Shown in pieces: positions 1-10,109 of a stretch of DNA of 64,000 bases. The notes beneath the pieces are model-generated. The model saw only the letters and a program-made list of their open reading frames with translations. It was not told where the DNA came from and ran no database searches. The position numbers and the translations under genes were made by a program. Origin of the DNA: Aliiroseovarius sp. S1123 (GTDB lineage: Bacteria; Pseudomonadota; Alphaproteobacteria; Rhodobacterales; Rhodobacteraceae); contig NZ_JALKBE010000005.1 in NCBI RefSeq assembly GCF_023015885.1, positions 62,001 through 126,000 on the forward strand, given 5' to 3'. Position 1 is the stretch's first letter. Each line of letters starts with the position of its first letter.

Positions 1-918
1 CGCAAGGTGCCGTGCCTGTGTAAGGTCGCGCCGAACATCCACAACGTGCACATGGAAGACGTGCACCGCGCGGGTGGCATCTTCTCGATCCTTGGTGAAT
101 TGTCGCGCGCGGGTCTTCTGCACAACGATTGCTCGACGGTGCATTCCAGCACCATGGGCGAGGCGATTGCCAAATGGGACATCAAGGTTGCCAACAACCC
201 CGAAGCGGAAAGCCTGTTCAAGGCGGCCCCGGGCGGCGTGCGCACGACGCAGGCGTTCTCGACTGAAAACCGATACAAGGAACTGGACACCGACCGTGAA
301 GGCGGTGTGATCCGGTCTAAGGAACACGCGTTCAGCCAAGATGGCGGTCTGGCGGTTCTGTTCGGCAACATCGCTGAAGATGGCTGCATCGTGAAAACCG
401 CAGGTGTGGATGCGTCGAACCTGACCTTCACTGGCACCGCGCATGTCTGCGAAAGCCAGGACGCTGCCGTGAACAACATCCTGACCGGCAAGGTTAAGGA
501 AGGCGACGTTGTGGTCATCCGCTATGAAGGTCCGCGCGGTGGGCCGGGCATGCAAGAGATGCTCTATCCGACCAGCTATCTGAAATCGAAGGGTCTGGGT
601 AAATCCTGTGCGCTTCTGACGGACGGTCGCTTCTCGGGCGGGACCTCGGGTCTGTCGATTGGCCACGCTTCGCCGGAAGCGGCTGAAGGCGGTGCCATTG
701 GCCTTGTGCAGGACGGCGACAAGATCGAGATCGACATCCCGAACCGCTCCATCAACCTTGCCATCTCGGATGAGGAAATGGCCGCACGCCGCAAAGCGCA
801 GGATGAAAAAGGCTGGCAGCCTGCCGAGCCGCGCAAGCGTAAAGTGTCGAAGGCACTGAAGGCCTATGCGATGCTGGCCTCGTCGGCCGCAAAAGGCGCG
901 GTGCGCGTCATCGACTAA
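1..918 (+). CDS. ilvD: Dihydroxy-acid dehydratase, C-terminal part (5' end outside window)
   Basis: This is the C-terminal half of IlvD/Edd-family dihydroxy-acid dehydratase, which makes 2-oxo acids from dihydroxy acids in valine, leucine and isoleucine synthesis. The reading frame is open from base 1, so the gene begins upstream; about 305 codons remain of a usual 560-610. Family motifs are visible: [12 protein letters not shown] near the beginning, [15 protein letters not shown] in the middle, and [18 protein letters not shown] with the conserved GRFSGGT substrate-site loop. The C-terminus is normal and ends at TAA. A strong hairpin terminator follows directly, so the gene ends its transcript here and is not joined to the dehalogenase gene downstream. 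The iron-sulfur cysteines of the N-terminal half cannot be checked. The family call is secure; among paralogues (IlvD versus sugar-acid dehydratases) the branched-chain enzyme is the best fit. Confidence 0.95.
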   Translation, partial: RKVPCLCKVAPNIHNVHMEDVHRAGGIFSILGELSRAGLLHNDCSTVHSSTMGEAIAKWDIKVANNPEAESLFKAAPGGVRTTQAFSTENRYKELDTDREGGVIRSKEHAFSQDGGLAVLFGNIAEDGCIVKTAGVDASNLTFTGTAHVCESQDAAVNNILTGKVKEGDVVVIRYEGPRGGPGMQEMLYPTSYLKSKGLGKSCALLTDGRFSGGTSGLSIGHASPEAAEGGAIGLVQDGDKIEIDIPNRSINLAISDEEMAARRKAQDEKGWQPAEPRKRKVSKALKAYAMLASSAAKGAVRVID

Positions 919-922
919 ACAC

Positions 923-963
923 AAACGGGCGCGTAGGTAGGAATACCCACGCGCCCGTTTTCC
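923..963 (+). terminator. Rho-independent terminator after ilvD
   Basis: A 12-base inverted repeat (AAACGGGCGCGT, 14-base loop, ACGCGCCCGTTT) runs into a T/C-rich tract at 958-967, immediately after the ilvD stop codon. Its GC-rich stem and trailing T run fit an intrinsic terminator. Confidence 0.85.
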
Positions 964-1020
964 CTTTCCCGACCGCCCCCTCTGCCCCTAGGCTAAGGAT
1001 GCGAACGGAAAGGATCACCC

Positions 1021-1704
1021 ATGTCCATCAAAGCGATAGCCTTCGACGCCTATGGCACCCTACTAGATGTCTATTCGGTCGGTGCATTGGCGGAAGAGTT
1101 CTTCCCCGGCAAGGGCGCGGAGATCGCCGTCACATGGCGTGACAAGCAAATTGAATACACGCGCCTGCGCACGCTGTGCGACCGTTACGCAGACTTCTGG
1201 CAGGTGACGGGGGATGGGCTTGATTATGCCTGCGAGCTGCATGGGGTGACGCCAACCTCCGCACAGCGCGCAGCCCTGATGGGCGCCTATGAAAAGCTGA
1301 CCGCATTTGACGAGAACCACGCCCAACTGACCCGCCTGAAAGCCGCTGGGGTGCCGATGGCGATCCTGTCCAACGGGACGCGTGCGATGATCGACAGCGC
1401 GCTTAGAGCTGCTGGGTTGGACGGGCTGCTGGACCATGTTTTGTCCGTCGACAGTGTCGGCAAGTTCAAAACCGCGCCCGAGGCATATCAGATGGGCCCG
1501 GATGCGTTCGGCTGTGACACATCAGACATCCTGTTTGTCTCGTCCAATTGCTGGGATATCTGCGGGGCCACGTGGTTTGGCTATCACACGATCTGGCTGA
1601 ACCGCTATGGCCTGCCGATGGAGCGGCTCGGCGTCGAGCCAATGGCGCGCGGGACAAGCCTGAAGGACGTGGCGGATTACGCGTTGGCGTCGTTTTCCGG
1701 GTGA
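1021..1704 (+). CDS. Haloacid dehalogenase, type II (HAD superfamily)
   Basis: A 227-residue HAD-superfamily hydrolase of the L-2-haloacid dehalogenase (type II) group, which replaces the halogen of 2-haloalkanoic acids with hydroxyl. The nucleophile motif is at the N-terminus (AFDAYGTL, Asp9). SNGTR (motif II) lies near residue 117, and SSNCWDICGA near 175 matches the SSNxWD signature that separates dehalogenases from ordinary HAD phosphatases. Length is typical for the family. The ATG at 1021 is preceded by GGAAAGGA at a good distance. The gene stands alone behind the ilvD terminator. Its last 28 bases overlap the end of the convergent sulfatase gene. Substrate is not shown by the sequence; many marine members are annotated only by homology, so a general HAD hydrolase role remains possible. 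Confidence 0.88.
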   Translation: MSIKAIAFDAYGTLLDVYSVGALAEEFFPGKGAEIAVTWRDKQIEYTRLRTLCDRYADFWQVTGDGLDYACELHGVTPTSAQRAALMGAYEKLTAFDENHAQLTRLKAAGVPMAILSNGTRAMIDSALRAAGLDGLLDHVLSVDSVGKFKTAPEAYQMGPDAFGCDTSDILFVSSNCWDICGATWFGYHTIWLNRYGLPMERLGVEPMARGTSLKDVADYALASFSG

Positions 1705-3212
1705 CGCGGGGCACGTTTCGGCCCCTGATCGGTAATCATGTCATACGATAGCGTATGGTCCATGTTTCGCATCCGGTGCCGCAGCATGTGCCGGGTTAGA
1801 CGGGCCAGATCAGGTGCGAATTCTGGCTTGTCCGCCACGTCCTCTAGCTCTCCCTGACCATCGTGATCAAACAGCAGCGGCGGCAGATCGGTGGCGAACT
1901 CGATCAGCGTAAACCGGCTATCGCGCAGGATGCCAACGCAGGAATTGCTGGCATCCGTGCCCAGCTCTTTTTGCCACAGGGTCGGTGTGATCGGGTCGCC
2001 AAAGTCCAATTCCGAGAAGGAATAGGCGCGCCAATCCTCGGGCGTGCTCCCCGACAGGAACGGCAGCAGAGACCGCCCGTCCATCGCGTTCGGCACCTCT
2101 TGTCCGACCCATGACAGGATCGTTGGCGTCAGGTCGATGCTCTCGGTCGGCACGTCCACTACATGTCCTGCGATACAGCCCGGAGCGTGGATGATTAGCG
2201 GCGTGTGATAGGCCGCGTCATAGACCGAATGTTTGCCCCATGCGTGGTGGTCGCCCAGCATCTCGCCATGGTCGGCGGTGACGATCAGAAGCGTGTCGTC
2301 CCATTGATTGCTGTCTTTCAGGAAGGTGACGACGCGCCCGATATGGTGATCCACTTCCGTGGCCAGTCCCAGATAGACGGCGCGCAGGGCTTGTAGGGTC
2401 TCATCGCTGTCGTCGGCCTTGGCTCCAATGACGAAACTCGCAGCCTTTTCTTTGGCCAGCGCAGGCCCGAAGAAGGGATGCACTGCGGCCTCGTCCTTGC
2501 GCGTGCCGACACGCGTGGGTGCGGGCAGGGTGGTTGGATCGTACATGTCGTTATAGGGCGCGGGGGCAACAAGCGGCGGGTGCGGCCGGATGTACGTCAG
2601 ATGTGCGAACCAGCTTTGATCGGCATAGGCGGGCATCCGGTCAAGGAACTGGTCGGTCAGGAAGGCGGTGTCGCTGTCCTCGGCCTTATACACAGCCGGG
2701 GCGTTCAGCGCAGAGCCATCGCCGCCGGGAATGTAAAGCTGCCAGTAATTGTCCCAGTGATGCCCCTTGCCCATCAGGTAGGACCGCCACGGGTACGACA
2801 TCTCAAGCCGCATCTCGACCTGTTCGACAAAGCCGGACATCGCGGCTTCATAGGTCTGCACGGCCGGGTCATTCGGGGCGAAGACACGCGGGTCTTGCGA
2901 GGTGTCTGTGTAGCCAAACAGCATCGGCAGATAGCCCGCCTTGCGCATCTCGCTGGCGATGGTGGGGGTGTCGTGACGAAGCGGCGTGCCGTTACGGACC
3001 GAGCGGTGGTTCATCGCGTATTGCCCCGTCAGGATCGAGGCGCGAGACGGCCCGCACGGGTTCACGACCGAGAAGTGGCGTTTGAACGTGACGCTTTCGT
3101 CCATAAGGGCCCGCAGGTTGGGCAGGTCCACGTGATCGGCCAACGCCCCATGCAAGCAGTCCGCCCGCAGCTGGTCGATGATGATAAACAGCACATTCTT
3201 CTTGGCGGTCAT
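1677..3212 (-). CDS. Sulfatase (arylsulfatase / choline-sulfatase-like)
   Basis: A 511-residue alkaline-phosphatase-fold sulfatase. The N-terminus holds the metal-site segment FIIIDQLRAD, and NPCGPSRASILTG near residues 51-63 is the sulfatase signature C-x-P-S-R, in which Cys53 is converted to formylglycine. VTADHGEMLGDHHAWGKHSVYD supplies a second metal-binding site. No signal peptide is evident (MTAKKNVLF start), so it probably acts in the cytoplasm on an imported sulfate ester. The start at 3212 has a strong ribosome site (GGGGAGGAGA). No formylglycine-generating enzyme or sulfatase transporter lies in this window, so activation must come from elsewhere. Substrate cannot be assigned. It converges with, and slightly overlaps, the dehalogenase gene. 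Confidence 0.9.
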   Translation of the reverse strand: MTAKKNVLFIIIDQLRADCLHGALADHVDLPNLRALMDESVTFKRHFSVVNPCGPSRASILTGQYAMNHRSVRNGTPLRHDTPTIASEMRKAGYLPMLFGYTDTSQDPRVFAPNDPAVQTYEAAMSGFVEQVEMRLEMSYPWRSYLMGKGHHWDNYWQLYIPGGDGSALNAPAVYKAEDSDTAFLTDQFLDRMPAYADQSWFAHLTYIRPHPPLVAPAPYNDMYDPTTLPAPTRVGTRKDEAAVHPFFGPALAKEKAASFVIGAKADDSDETLQALRAVYLGLATEVDHHIGRVVTFLKDSNQWDDTLLIVTADHGEMLGDHHAWGKHSVYDAAYHTPLIIHAPGCIAGHVVDVPTESIDLTPTILSWVGQEVPNAMDGRSLLPFLSGSTPEDWRAYSFSELDFGDPITPTLWQKELGTDASNSCVGILRDSRFTLIEFATDLPPLLFDHDGQGELEDVADKPEFAPDLARLTRHMLRHRMRNMDHTLSYDMITDQGPKRAPRHPENDANA

Positions 3213-3320
3213 CGCGGATCTCCTCCCCTGTTATGAAATTGATAGGGCATGGATTTTCTGTCGGTCCAGAGGAAGTTTCACTGGACCCGTCGAAACCGGC
3301 AAACTGGTACGTCCGGCAAA

Positions 3321-3353
3321 AGAAAAGCCGCAGCGCTTGGGGGCGCTGCGGCT
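3321..3353 (-). terminator. Terminator of the bioMNY operon
   Basis: On the minus strand, AGCCGCAGCGC pairs with GCGCTGCGGCT around a short loop and is followed by TTTTCTTTT. It lies 25 bases past the bioY stop codon and probably ends the biotin-transport transcript. Confidence 0.82.
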
Positions 3354-3377
3354 GAAGCCCGAAAGGGCGTTTTTGGA

Positions 3378-3929
3378 TTATGCTTCGGCGCGCGACAGAA
3401 CGCTGGCCGGGCGCACTTTAACCAGTGCTGCAGTCAACATGCCTGCAAGGGCTGCTTTGATCACGTCGCCGGGAATGAACGCGGTGATCAACGCGGTCGC
3501 TTCCACCAGCGACTTGTCCAACATGAAAGCCATGCCCGGAATGCCGAAGGCATAGAGCACGATGATGCCGCCCACGACGGCAGCCACACCGGCGCTCAGC
3601 CAGACGGGGCCGGCGCGCCATTTTTCAGTGATCAGGCCGGTGACGAAGGCCGCGATCGGGAAGCCGATCAGGAAGCCGACGGTCGGGCTTGCAAAGACGC
3701 CAAGGCCTCCGCGTCCGCCAGCCAGAAGCGGCAGGCCGATGGCGACCAGCAGCAGGAACAAGAGCACGGCCAGAGCACCACGCTTGGCGCCCAAGATGGT
3801 GCCGCACAGCATGATGCCTAGGCTTTGGGCGGTGATCGGAACGCCGAAGAACAGGTCAATCTTGGGGATCAGGCCCAAGGCCGCGATCAGCGCCGCAAAC
3901 AGGGCGATAAGGGTTACGTTCTTTTCCAT
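3378..3929 (-). CDS. bioY: Biotin transporter BioY (ECF S component)
   Basis: A 183-residue hydrophobic protein of the BioY family, the biotin-binding membrane subunit of an energy-coupling-factor importer. About six membrane segments are visible. The family region GVPITAQSLGIMLCG occurs around residues 29-43, followed by the glycine-rich loop AGGRGGLG and FASPTVGFLIGF. It is the last gene of bioM-bioN-bioY, six bases after bioN, and is followed by an intrinsic terminator. Order and spacing match the BioMNY operon described in Rhodobacter. BioY can bind biotin alone; BioM and BioN give high-affinity ATP-driven uptake. I looked for a BioR-type palindrome (TTATnnATAA) before the operon and did not find one. 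Identification is strong. Confidence 0.94.
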   Translation of the reverse strand: MEKNVTLIALFAALIAALGLIPKIDLFFGVPITAQSLGIMLCGTILGAKRGALAVLLFLLLVAIGLPLLAGGRGGLGVFASPTVGFLIGFPIAAFVTGLITEKWRAGPVWLSAGVAAVVGGIIVLYAFGIPGMAFMLDKSLVEATALITAFIPGDVIKAALAGMLTAALVKVRPASVLSRAEA

Positions 3930-3935
3930 GATTTC

Positions 3936-4547
3936 TCACTCCTTCATAGCGTCGAAACCACCGCGCGCACGCAGCGCGTCGGCAATATGGTCTGCGTCGT
4001 CCAACGCAAGAACCGTGAATGGCAGGATGATGCGCCAGCCGGGACGGCGGGCAGACCGGGCGCGCCACGCCTCGGTCAGGTGGGTGCCTTTTGCCAGAAG
4101 CACAGGCGTAAAGCGGATGACCAGAGCGATGGCGGTCTCAAGATATTCGGTACGCAGACCTAGCGCACGCAGGGGCGTTGCCAGCCAGCGTACGACGGAG
4201 ATCATATCAGACAGGCGCGTGGTCATGGTGACCAGATTGGCCAGCCCCACGGCGGTCAGCATGCGCAGGATGATCACCATCCCGTCCACGGGGCTGCGGA
4301 TGATGATGTGATAGATGCCGACCAGCAGCACGAAGGGCCACAGCACCTTCAGCGCGCGCAGTCCGGCGTGCAGGAAACTTTGGCCGGGCAGAGCATAAAG
4401 CGCCAGCGTGGTTGCAAAAGCGGCCAGATGGAACCACAGGCTTTGCATCTGGAACAGCACGATCGTCACGACGCACAGCCCCGCCAGCTTCAGCCCGGCG
4501 GGCCAGCCATGGGCGCGGGTCTCAATCGGAGAGGTCAGAGATATCAT
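3936..4547 (-). CDS. bioN: ECF transporter transmembrane (T) component BioN
   Basis: A 203-residue membrane protein of the CbiQ/EcfT family, serving as the transmembrane coupling subunit of the biotin ECF importer. Hydrophobic segments fill the first 110 residues. The C-terminal half holds EcfT-type coupling helices with charged short motifs, including ARSARRP near residue 170, which contact the ATPase. The gene overlaps the end of bioM by 26 bases and stops six bases before bioY, so the three are translated together. At about 200 residues it is shorter than CbiQ proteins (compare the 262-residue CbiQ at 14419), which is normal for BioN. The assignment depends on family pattern plus neighbours. 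Confidence 0.9.
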   Translation of the reverse strand: MISLTSPIETRAHGWPAGLKLAGLCVVTIVLFQMQSLWFHLAAFATTLALYALPGQSFLHAGLRALKVLWPFVLLVGIYHIIIRSPVDGMVIILRMLTAVGLANLVTMTTRLSDMISVVRWLATPLRALGLRTEYLETAIALVIRFTPVLLAKGTHLTEAWRARSARRPGWRIILPFTVLALDDADHIADALRARGGFDAMKE

Positions 4548-5253
4548 CGCTCTCTCCTTTCTGTGTCATCTGGGCGGTGAAGGCGGGCAGCACGTCGGCG
4601 GGCAGGCCTTGCTGCGCCAGCGCCCCGGCTTCGATCCAGATGACATGATCATAGGCCGAAAGCTCTTCGGGGTCATGGGTGACGTGCACCAACGTGCCTT
4701 CGTACTGATCCAAATAGCGGCCCAGCTGCATCCGCGTGGGGATGTCCAACCCAGCGAAAGGCTCGTCCAGCACCAGAATGCGCGGGGCCATTGCAAGAAC
4801 CGCCATCAGACAGACGAGTTGCTTTTGTCCCTGAGACAACCCGTGCACGTGGCTATCCGCCCAATGGGATTTGCCAAACCGTTCAAGTTGTGCGCGGGCG
4901 GCACCCTCGGGATCGTCAAGCCCAAGCTGGCGCAGACCGAAGGCCAGTTCCTCGACCACAGTGGGGAAGATGATCTGGTGGTCAGGGTTTTGAAACAGGA
5001 TGCCCACCAAGGACAGCGCCGCGCGGCGATCTTTTGCTGGATCGACTCCGTCGATCCGCACGGTGCCTGCGCTGGGCGTGATCAGACCAGACAGAAGCCG
5101 TGCAAAGCTGGTCTTGCCAGATCCGTTGCGCCCGATGATGCCGATGCGTTTTGCGGTCAGGTCTACCGACAGGTCCGAGAGAATCCGACGCTCGGCCACC
5201 GTAAGGGCAGCGGTGCTGAATTCGATCCGCGCGGCTTTCATCTGACTGTCCAT
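4522..5253 (-). CDS. bioM: ECF transporter ATP-binding component BioM
   Basis: A 243-residue ABC ATPase that powers biotin uptake with BioN and BioY. Walker A is GRNGSGKT near residue 39-46, the ABC signature is LSQGQKQL, Walker B is ILVLDEPFAGLD, and the switch histidine is in HVTHDPEE. The Q-loop segment GILFQNPDHQIIF is typical of EcfA/CbiO ATPases. The ATG at 5253 follows GGAAAGGGCAC on the minus strand. It is the first gene of the operon; the 132 bases before it must contain the promoter, though I see no clear consensus or BioR site there. Upstream lies the convergently placed end of the LysR gene on the same strand. Confidence 0.92.
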   Translation of the reverse strand: MDSQMKAARIEFSTAALTVAERRILSDLSVDLTAKRIGIIGRNGSGKTSFARLLSGLITPSAGTVRIDGVDPAKDRRAALSLVGILFQNPDHQIIFPTVVEELAFGLRQLGLDDPEGAARAQLERFGKSHWADSHVHGLSQGQKQLVCLMAVLAMAPRILVLDEPFAGLDIPTRMQLGRYLDQYEGTLVHVTHDPEELSAYDHVIWIEAGALAQQGLPADVLPAFTAQMTQKGESDDISDLSD

Positions 5254-5385
5254 GTGCCCTTTCCAAGGCCCGAAGTTTGCAGGTGTTTGACGGGGCTTTT
5301 ACCCGGACGCAAGAGAGAATGCCGCAAGAAAATGCAGAAAACGTAGTTCTACCACGTCACATTTCGGGCCGCGAATTTGATCATG

Positions 5386-6246
5386 TCAGGTGCAGAATGC
5401 AGTTGTCAGCGTGTTCCATTGGCGCTGGGTCAGCTCGCCGCGCTCTGCCACCATCCAGTAGGAATTTTCGGACGGAAGCGAGTCATCCGACAATCGGATC
5501 AGCGCGCCGGCCCCCAATGCGTGCTCGACCAAGGGCATCGAGGCTAGCAGCACGCCCGCGCCCGCCCGCGCGGCGGCAAGGGCAGCTGTGAAGGTGTCAA
5601 ATCGCAGATGCGGAATCGGAGTGGGGGCGTCCCCTGTCTGTGCCGCCCATTCGTGCCAACCCATGCGTGGCCCGGACAGTCCGATCCGTGGCAGGTCCTG
5701 CCAGCGGTCGGGCTCCACGTCCTGCATCAAGGCAGGGGCCGCGACGGGGGCCAGCACCTCGTCAAACAGGCGGGCGCGGTGGGGGATGCTCCAATCCCCG
5801 CTGCCATAGCGCAACCGCACCCCGCGCAGCTGCGGATTATCCTCGGACGCCAGCATCAAGGTCTTGAACGACAGCTGCACATCCGCGCCCAGCGACAGCC
5901 CCGCCAATCGCGGCGCAATCCAGTGTTCAAGGACCGAGGCGCTGCTCCAGACCGTCAGGCGTGTGCGTTGAATGCCGAACAGTTCCTCTGAACTTTGGCG
6001 CAGCGTCCCCAGCGCGTGGGTGACATAGGGCAACCACGCCTCGCCCTCGACCGACAGGACAACGCCGCGCGGCTTTCGGATGAACAGTGCGACGCCCAGC
6101 CGGGTTTCCAGATGCCCGATCCGCTGGCTGATCGCGGCCTGCGTCAGTCCGGTTTCCGCAGCGGCGGCGGTAAAGCTTCCCAGTCGCCCGGCGGCCTCGA
6201 ACGCGTGGACCCAGTCGAGGGGTAGGTTTGAAAGGGGATTATCCAT
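5386..6246 (-). CDS. LysR-family transcriptional regulator, divergent from tmpAB
   Basis: A 286-residue LysR-type regulator. The winged helix-turn-helix is at residues 8-66, with AAAETGLTQAAISQRIGHLE as its recognition region, and a periplasmic-binding-protein-like effector domain follows. The N-terminal wording (LPLDWVHAFEAAGRLGSF) resembles the GcvA/AmpR subgroup. It is transcribed away from tmpA with 99 bases between starts, the usual arrangement for a LysR protein that controls its divergent neighbour and itself. A dyad TTGTCC-N16-GGACAA sits in that gap. Its effector is therefore inferred to be a quaternary-amine phosphonate or a breakdown product. No direct evidence of ligand is visible. 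Confidence 0.9.
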   Translation of the reverse strand: MDNPLSNLPLDWVHAFEAAGRLGSFTAAAAETGLTQAAISQRIGHLETRLGVALFIRKPRGVVLSVEGEAWLPYVTHALGTLRQSSEELFGIQRTRLTVWSSASVLEHWIAPRLAGLSLGADVQLSFKTLMLASEDNPQLRGVRLRYGSGDWSIPHRARLFDEVLAPVAAPALMQDVEPDRWQDLPRIGLSGPRMGWHEWAAQTGDAPTPIPHLRFDTFTAALAAARAGAGVLLASMPLVEHALGAGALIRLSDDSLPSENSYWMVAERGELTQRQWNTLTTAFCT

Positions 6247-6280
6247 AAGTAAATCGGGGTCTCAGGTATGTTTTCGCTTG

Positions 6281-6311
6281 GTTGTCCTTATCACGCTTTG
6301 CGCGGACAATC
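6281..6311. promoter_or_regulatory. Candidate LysR operator between regulator and tmpA
   Basis: GGTTGTCC (6280-6287) and GGACAATC (6304-6311) form an inverted repeat with one mismatch and a 16-base spacer, between divergent genes. Position and symmetry fit a regulator site; the exact bound bases are not known. Confidence 0.4.
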
Positions 6312-6318
6312 ATCCTAG

Positions 6319-8075
<1,757 letters not shown>

Positions 8076-8195
8076 TTTCAAGGCGTGGGCAGTTTGTCGC
8101 AATGCCCGCGCAAAACCGCTGATCAACGATTTCAACCTTGCGGTGAGAGGCAATTTTTGCTTTGAAGTACGCAAATAAAATTTTGCGAGGTTGGT

Positions 8196-9617
8196 ATGTG
8201 CGAAAAATGCGGTGATTTCAGGCATGTAGAAGGCGGAAACACGGGCTATACCGTTAGTGCGTTTTCTGCGGCGTTGCCCACGTATTCGGTCACTCAGGTT
8301 GCAGACTATCTGGTCAATGGATTCTGGACCGAAAATGGTCTTTCGCCGCGCAAGTTTGCTGTCTCTTCCGGGGGCACGCTGACCTATTCGGTCGTCGGTG
8401 TGGCGGCTGCCGGGGTCTGGTTCATTGAAAAGGCGCTGCAAGCGTGGAGCGCTGCAACTGGCATCAACTTCGTGAAGACCACCGGGACTGCAGATATCGT
8501 GTTTGAAGATGACGACCCCTCGGGGGCTTACAACTTCTCAAGCACATCTGGCAGCACCATCATTCAGTCAACGGTGAACGTGCATCCAAGCTGGTATGCA
8601 GGCGAAGAATATGACCTGCACAGCTATTCCTACCAAACCTATGTGCACGAAATCGGTCATGCGCTTGGGCTGGGGCATGGCGGAAACTACAATGGGTCGG
8701 GGTCGTTCCCAGGGGACGCGCACTATGCCAATGACAGTTGGCAAATGTCGGTCATGTCCTATTTCAGCCAAACCGAGAACCCAAATGTGAACGCCGATCT
8801 GGCTTTCGTCCTGACGCCGATGATCGCGGATGTTACCGCGGTTCACAGCATGTATGGCACGCCGACCAATGTGAACACCGGCAATACCATCTGGGGCTAT
8901 GGATCGAATGCCCAAGGTCCGGCCGGTGATTTTGCCTCGCTAGCCGGTGGCGGGATCGGGATCGCCATGACCGTGGTCGATACGGGCGGCATCGACACAT
9001 TCGATTTCTCTCAGACACAGGCCAACCAGAAGATCAGACTGCAACCGGGTAAAATCTCGGATGTGCTGGGATATACTGGGAACCTGATCATCGCCAAAGG
9101 ATCGGTCATCGAGCACGCTTATGGCGGCGGAGGCAATGATCTGATTGTTGGCAACTGGCGCGACAACCATTTGTTCGGCAACGGCGGCGACGATCATTTG
9201 AAAGGCGGCAAGGGCGATGACGAGCTGACGGGCGGAGCGGGCGTGGACGCGCTGCGCGGCGGCAAGGGCAGCGATATCCTGTACGGCTCCTCGGGCGATG
9301 ATAAAATCAGGGGCGGTGGTGCTTCTGACGATATCTACGGTGGCGCGGGCGATGATTGGCTGAAAGGTGGCTTCGGCAAGGATCGGTTCTATTTTGATGA
9401 TGGCACAGATCGTATTGTCGATTTCAATGAAGGCCAGAACGACAAGATATACATCGACGATGCCCTGACCGGTGGCGCGACCGCCACCCAGATCTTGAAC
9501 AATAATGCGACCGTTCAAAACGGGGATGTGCATATCGACTTTGGCAATGGCGATGTGCTGATTATCGAAGGCGTGACCGACAAGATGGATCTTGTGGACG
9601 ATATTTTGTTCTACTGA
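8196..9617 (+). CDS. Serralysin-like M10 metalloprotease with RTX repeats (secreted)
   Basis: A 473-residue secreted zinc protease. The catalytic site HEIGHALGLGH (residues 151-161) gives the three zinc histidines and catalytic Glu152. SVMSYF (185-190) is the Met-turn of metzincins. After a linker, glycine/aspartate nonapeptides (GGxGxDxLxG type) run from about residue 308 to 390 and fold as calcium-binding beta-rolls. The C-terminal 80 residues, ending in hydrophobic DLVDDILFY, resemble a type I secretion signal. There is no Sec signal peptide, as expected. No type I secretion ABC/MFP genes or inhibitor gene adjoin it. The start at 8196 is preceded by GCGAGG. It probably degrades environmental protein for nutrition. 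Confidence 0.9.
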   Translation: MCEKCGDFRHVEGGNTGYTVSAFSAALPTYSVTQVADYLVNGFWTENGLSPRKFAVSSGGTLTYSVVGVAAAGVWFIEKALQAWSAATGINFVKTTGTADIVFEDDDPSGAYNFSSTSGSTIIQSTVNVHPSWYAGEEYDLHSYSYQTYVHEIGHALGLGHGGNYNGSGSFPGDAHYANDSWQMSVMSYFSQTENPNVNADLAFVLTPMIADVTAVHSMYGTPTNVNTGNTIWGYGSNAQGPAGDFASLAGGGIGIAMTVVDTGGIDTFDFSQTQANQKIRLQPGKISDVLGYTGNLIIAKGSVIEHAYGGGGNDLIVGNWRDNHLFGNGGDDHLKGGKGDDELTGGAGVDALRGGKGSDILYGSSGDDKIRGGGASDDIYGGAGDDWLKGGFGKDRFYFDDGTDRIVDFNEGQNDKIYIDDALTGGATATQILNNNATVQNGDVHIDFGNGDVLIIEGVTDKMDLVDDILFY

Positions 9618-10109
9618 TCACGCTTTAGGCGGATGGACCAGAACCGGGTTGGGGAAGACGAATTCCTCGAGGTTCGGTCCATCTCCAATCCTATCTACCA
9701 CCGCATAAAGCCCCTGTTCCCCGATCGGGGCCAGAACCCCGTGCCATGTGCCTTTGTGCAGATTGATCGCCTGATCCGGGCGCATCACAAAGGCGCGCGG
9801 CGTGCCGGGGCTGCCGCCTTCATCCGGGCAGACGGTGACCAGCAGGGGGACGCCGTTCATCGGGATGAAGGCCTGCGAGCCCAGAGGGTGGCGTTCGACC
9901 AAATCCAGCGCATAGGGAAACTGCCGTGCCTTGCCGTCAAACAGGCTGATCCCGGCGCGCCCCTCGCCAAACTCCAGTTGTGCCAGATCGTGATGGCGCT
10001 GGCACTGGCCTGCGTTGATGGTCAGGCTGTCGCGGTCGGTCAGTTCCAACACATCTCCGAACGGCGCGAAGGCCTCGGCGGTCAGGGGCTGCGCGGTGAT
10101 CGTCGTCAT
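9618..10109 (-). CDS. allA: Ureidoglycolate lyase
   Basis: A 163-residue AllA-family cupin enzyme that splits ureidoglycolate into glyoxylate and urea, the last step of allantoate use. The N-terminus (PLTAEAFAPFGDVLE) and FIPMNGVPLLVTVCPDEGG are characteristic, as is NLHKGTWHGVLAPIG, which carries the metal-site histidines. Length is typical. Its start overlaps the puuE stop in ATGA, so the two form an operon reading leftward. It ends beside the RTX protease gene with no space, and the two genes converge. Confidence 0.93.
   Translation of the reverse strand: MTTITAQPLTAEAFAPFGDVLELTDRDSLTINAGQCQRHHDLAQLEFGEGRAGISLFDGKARQFPYALDLVERHPLGSQAFIPMNGVPLLVTVCPDEGGSPGTPRAFVMRPDQAINLHKGTWHGVLAPIGEQGLYAVVDRIGDGPNLEEFVFPNPVLVHPPKA

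Noticed and set aside
5254-5385. A BioR-type operator (TTATnnATAA) before bioMNY
   Set aside because: I read the gap on both strands and found no match.
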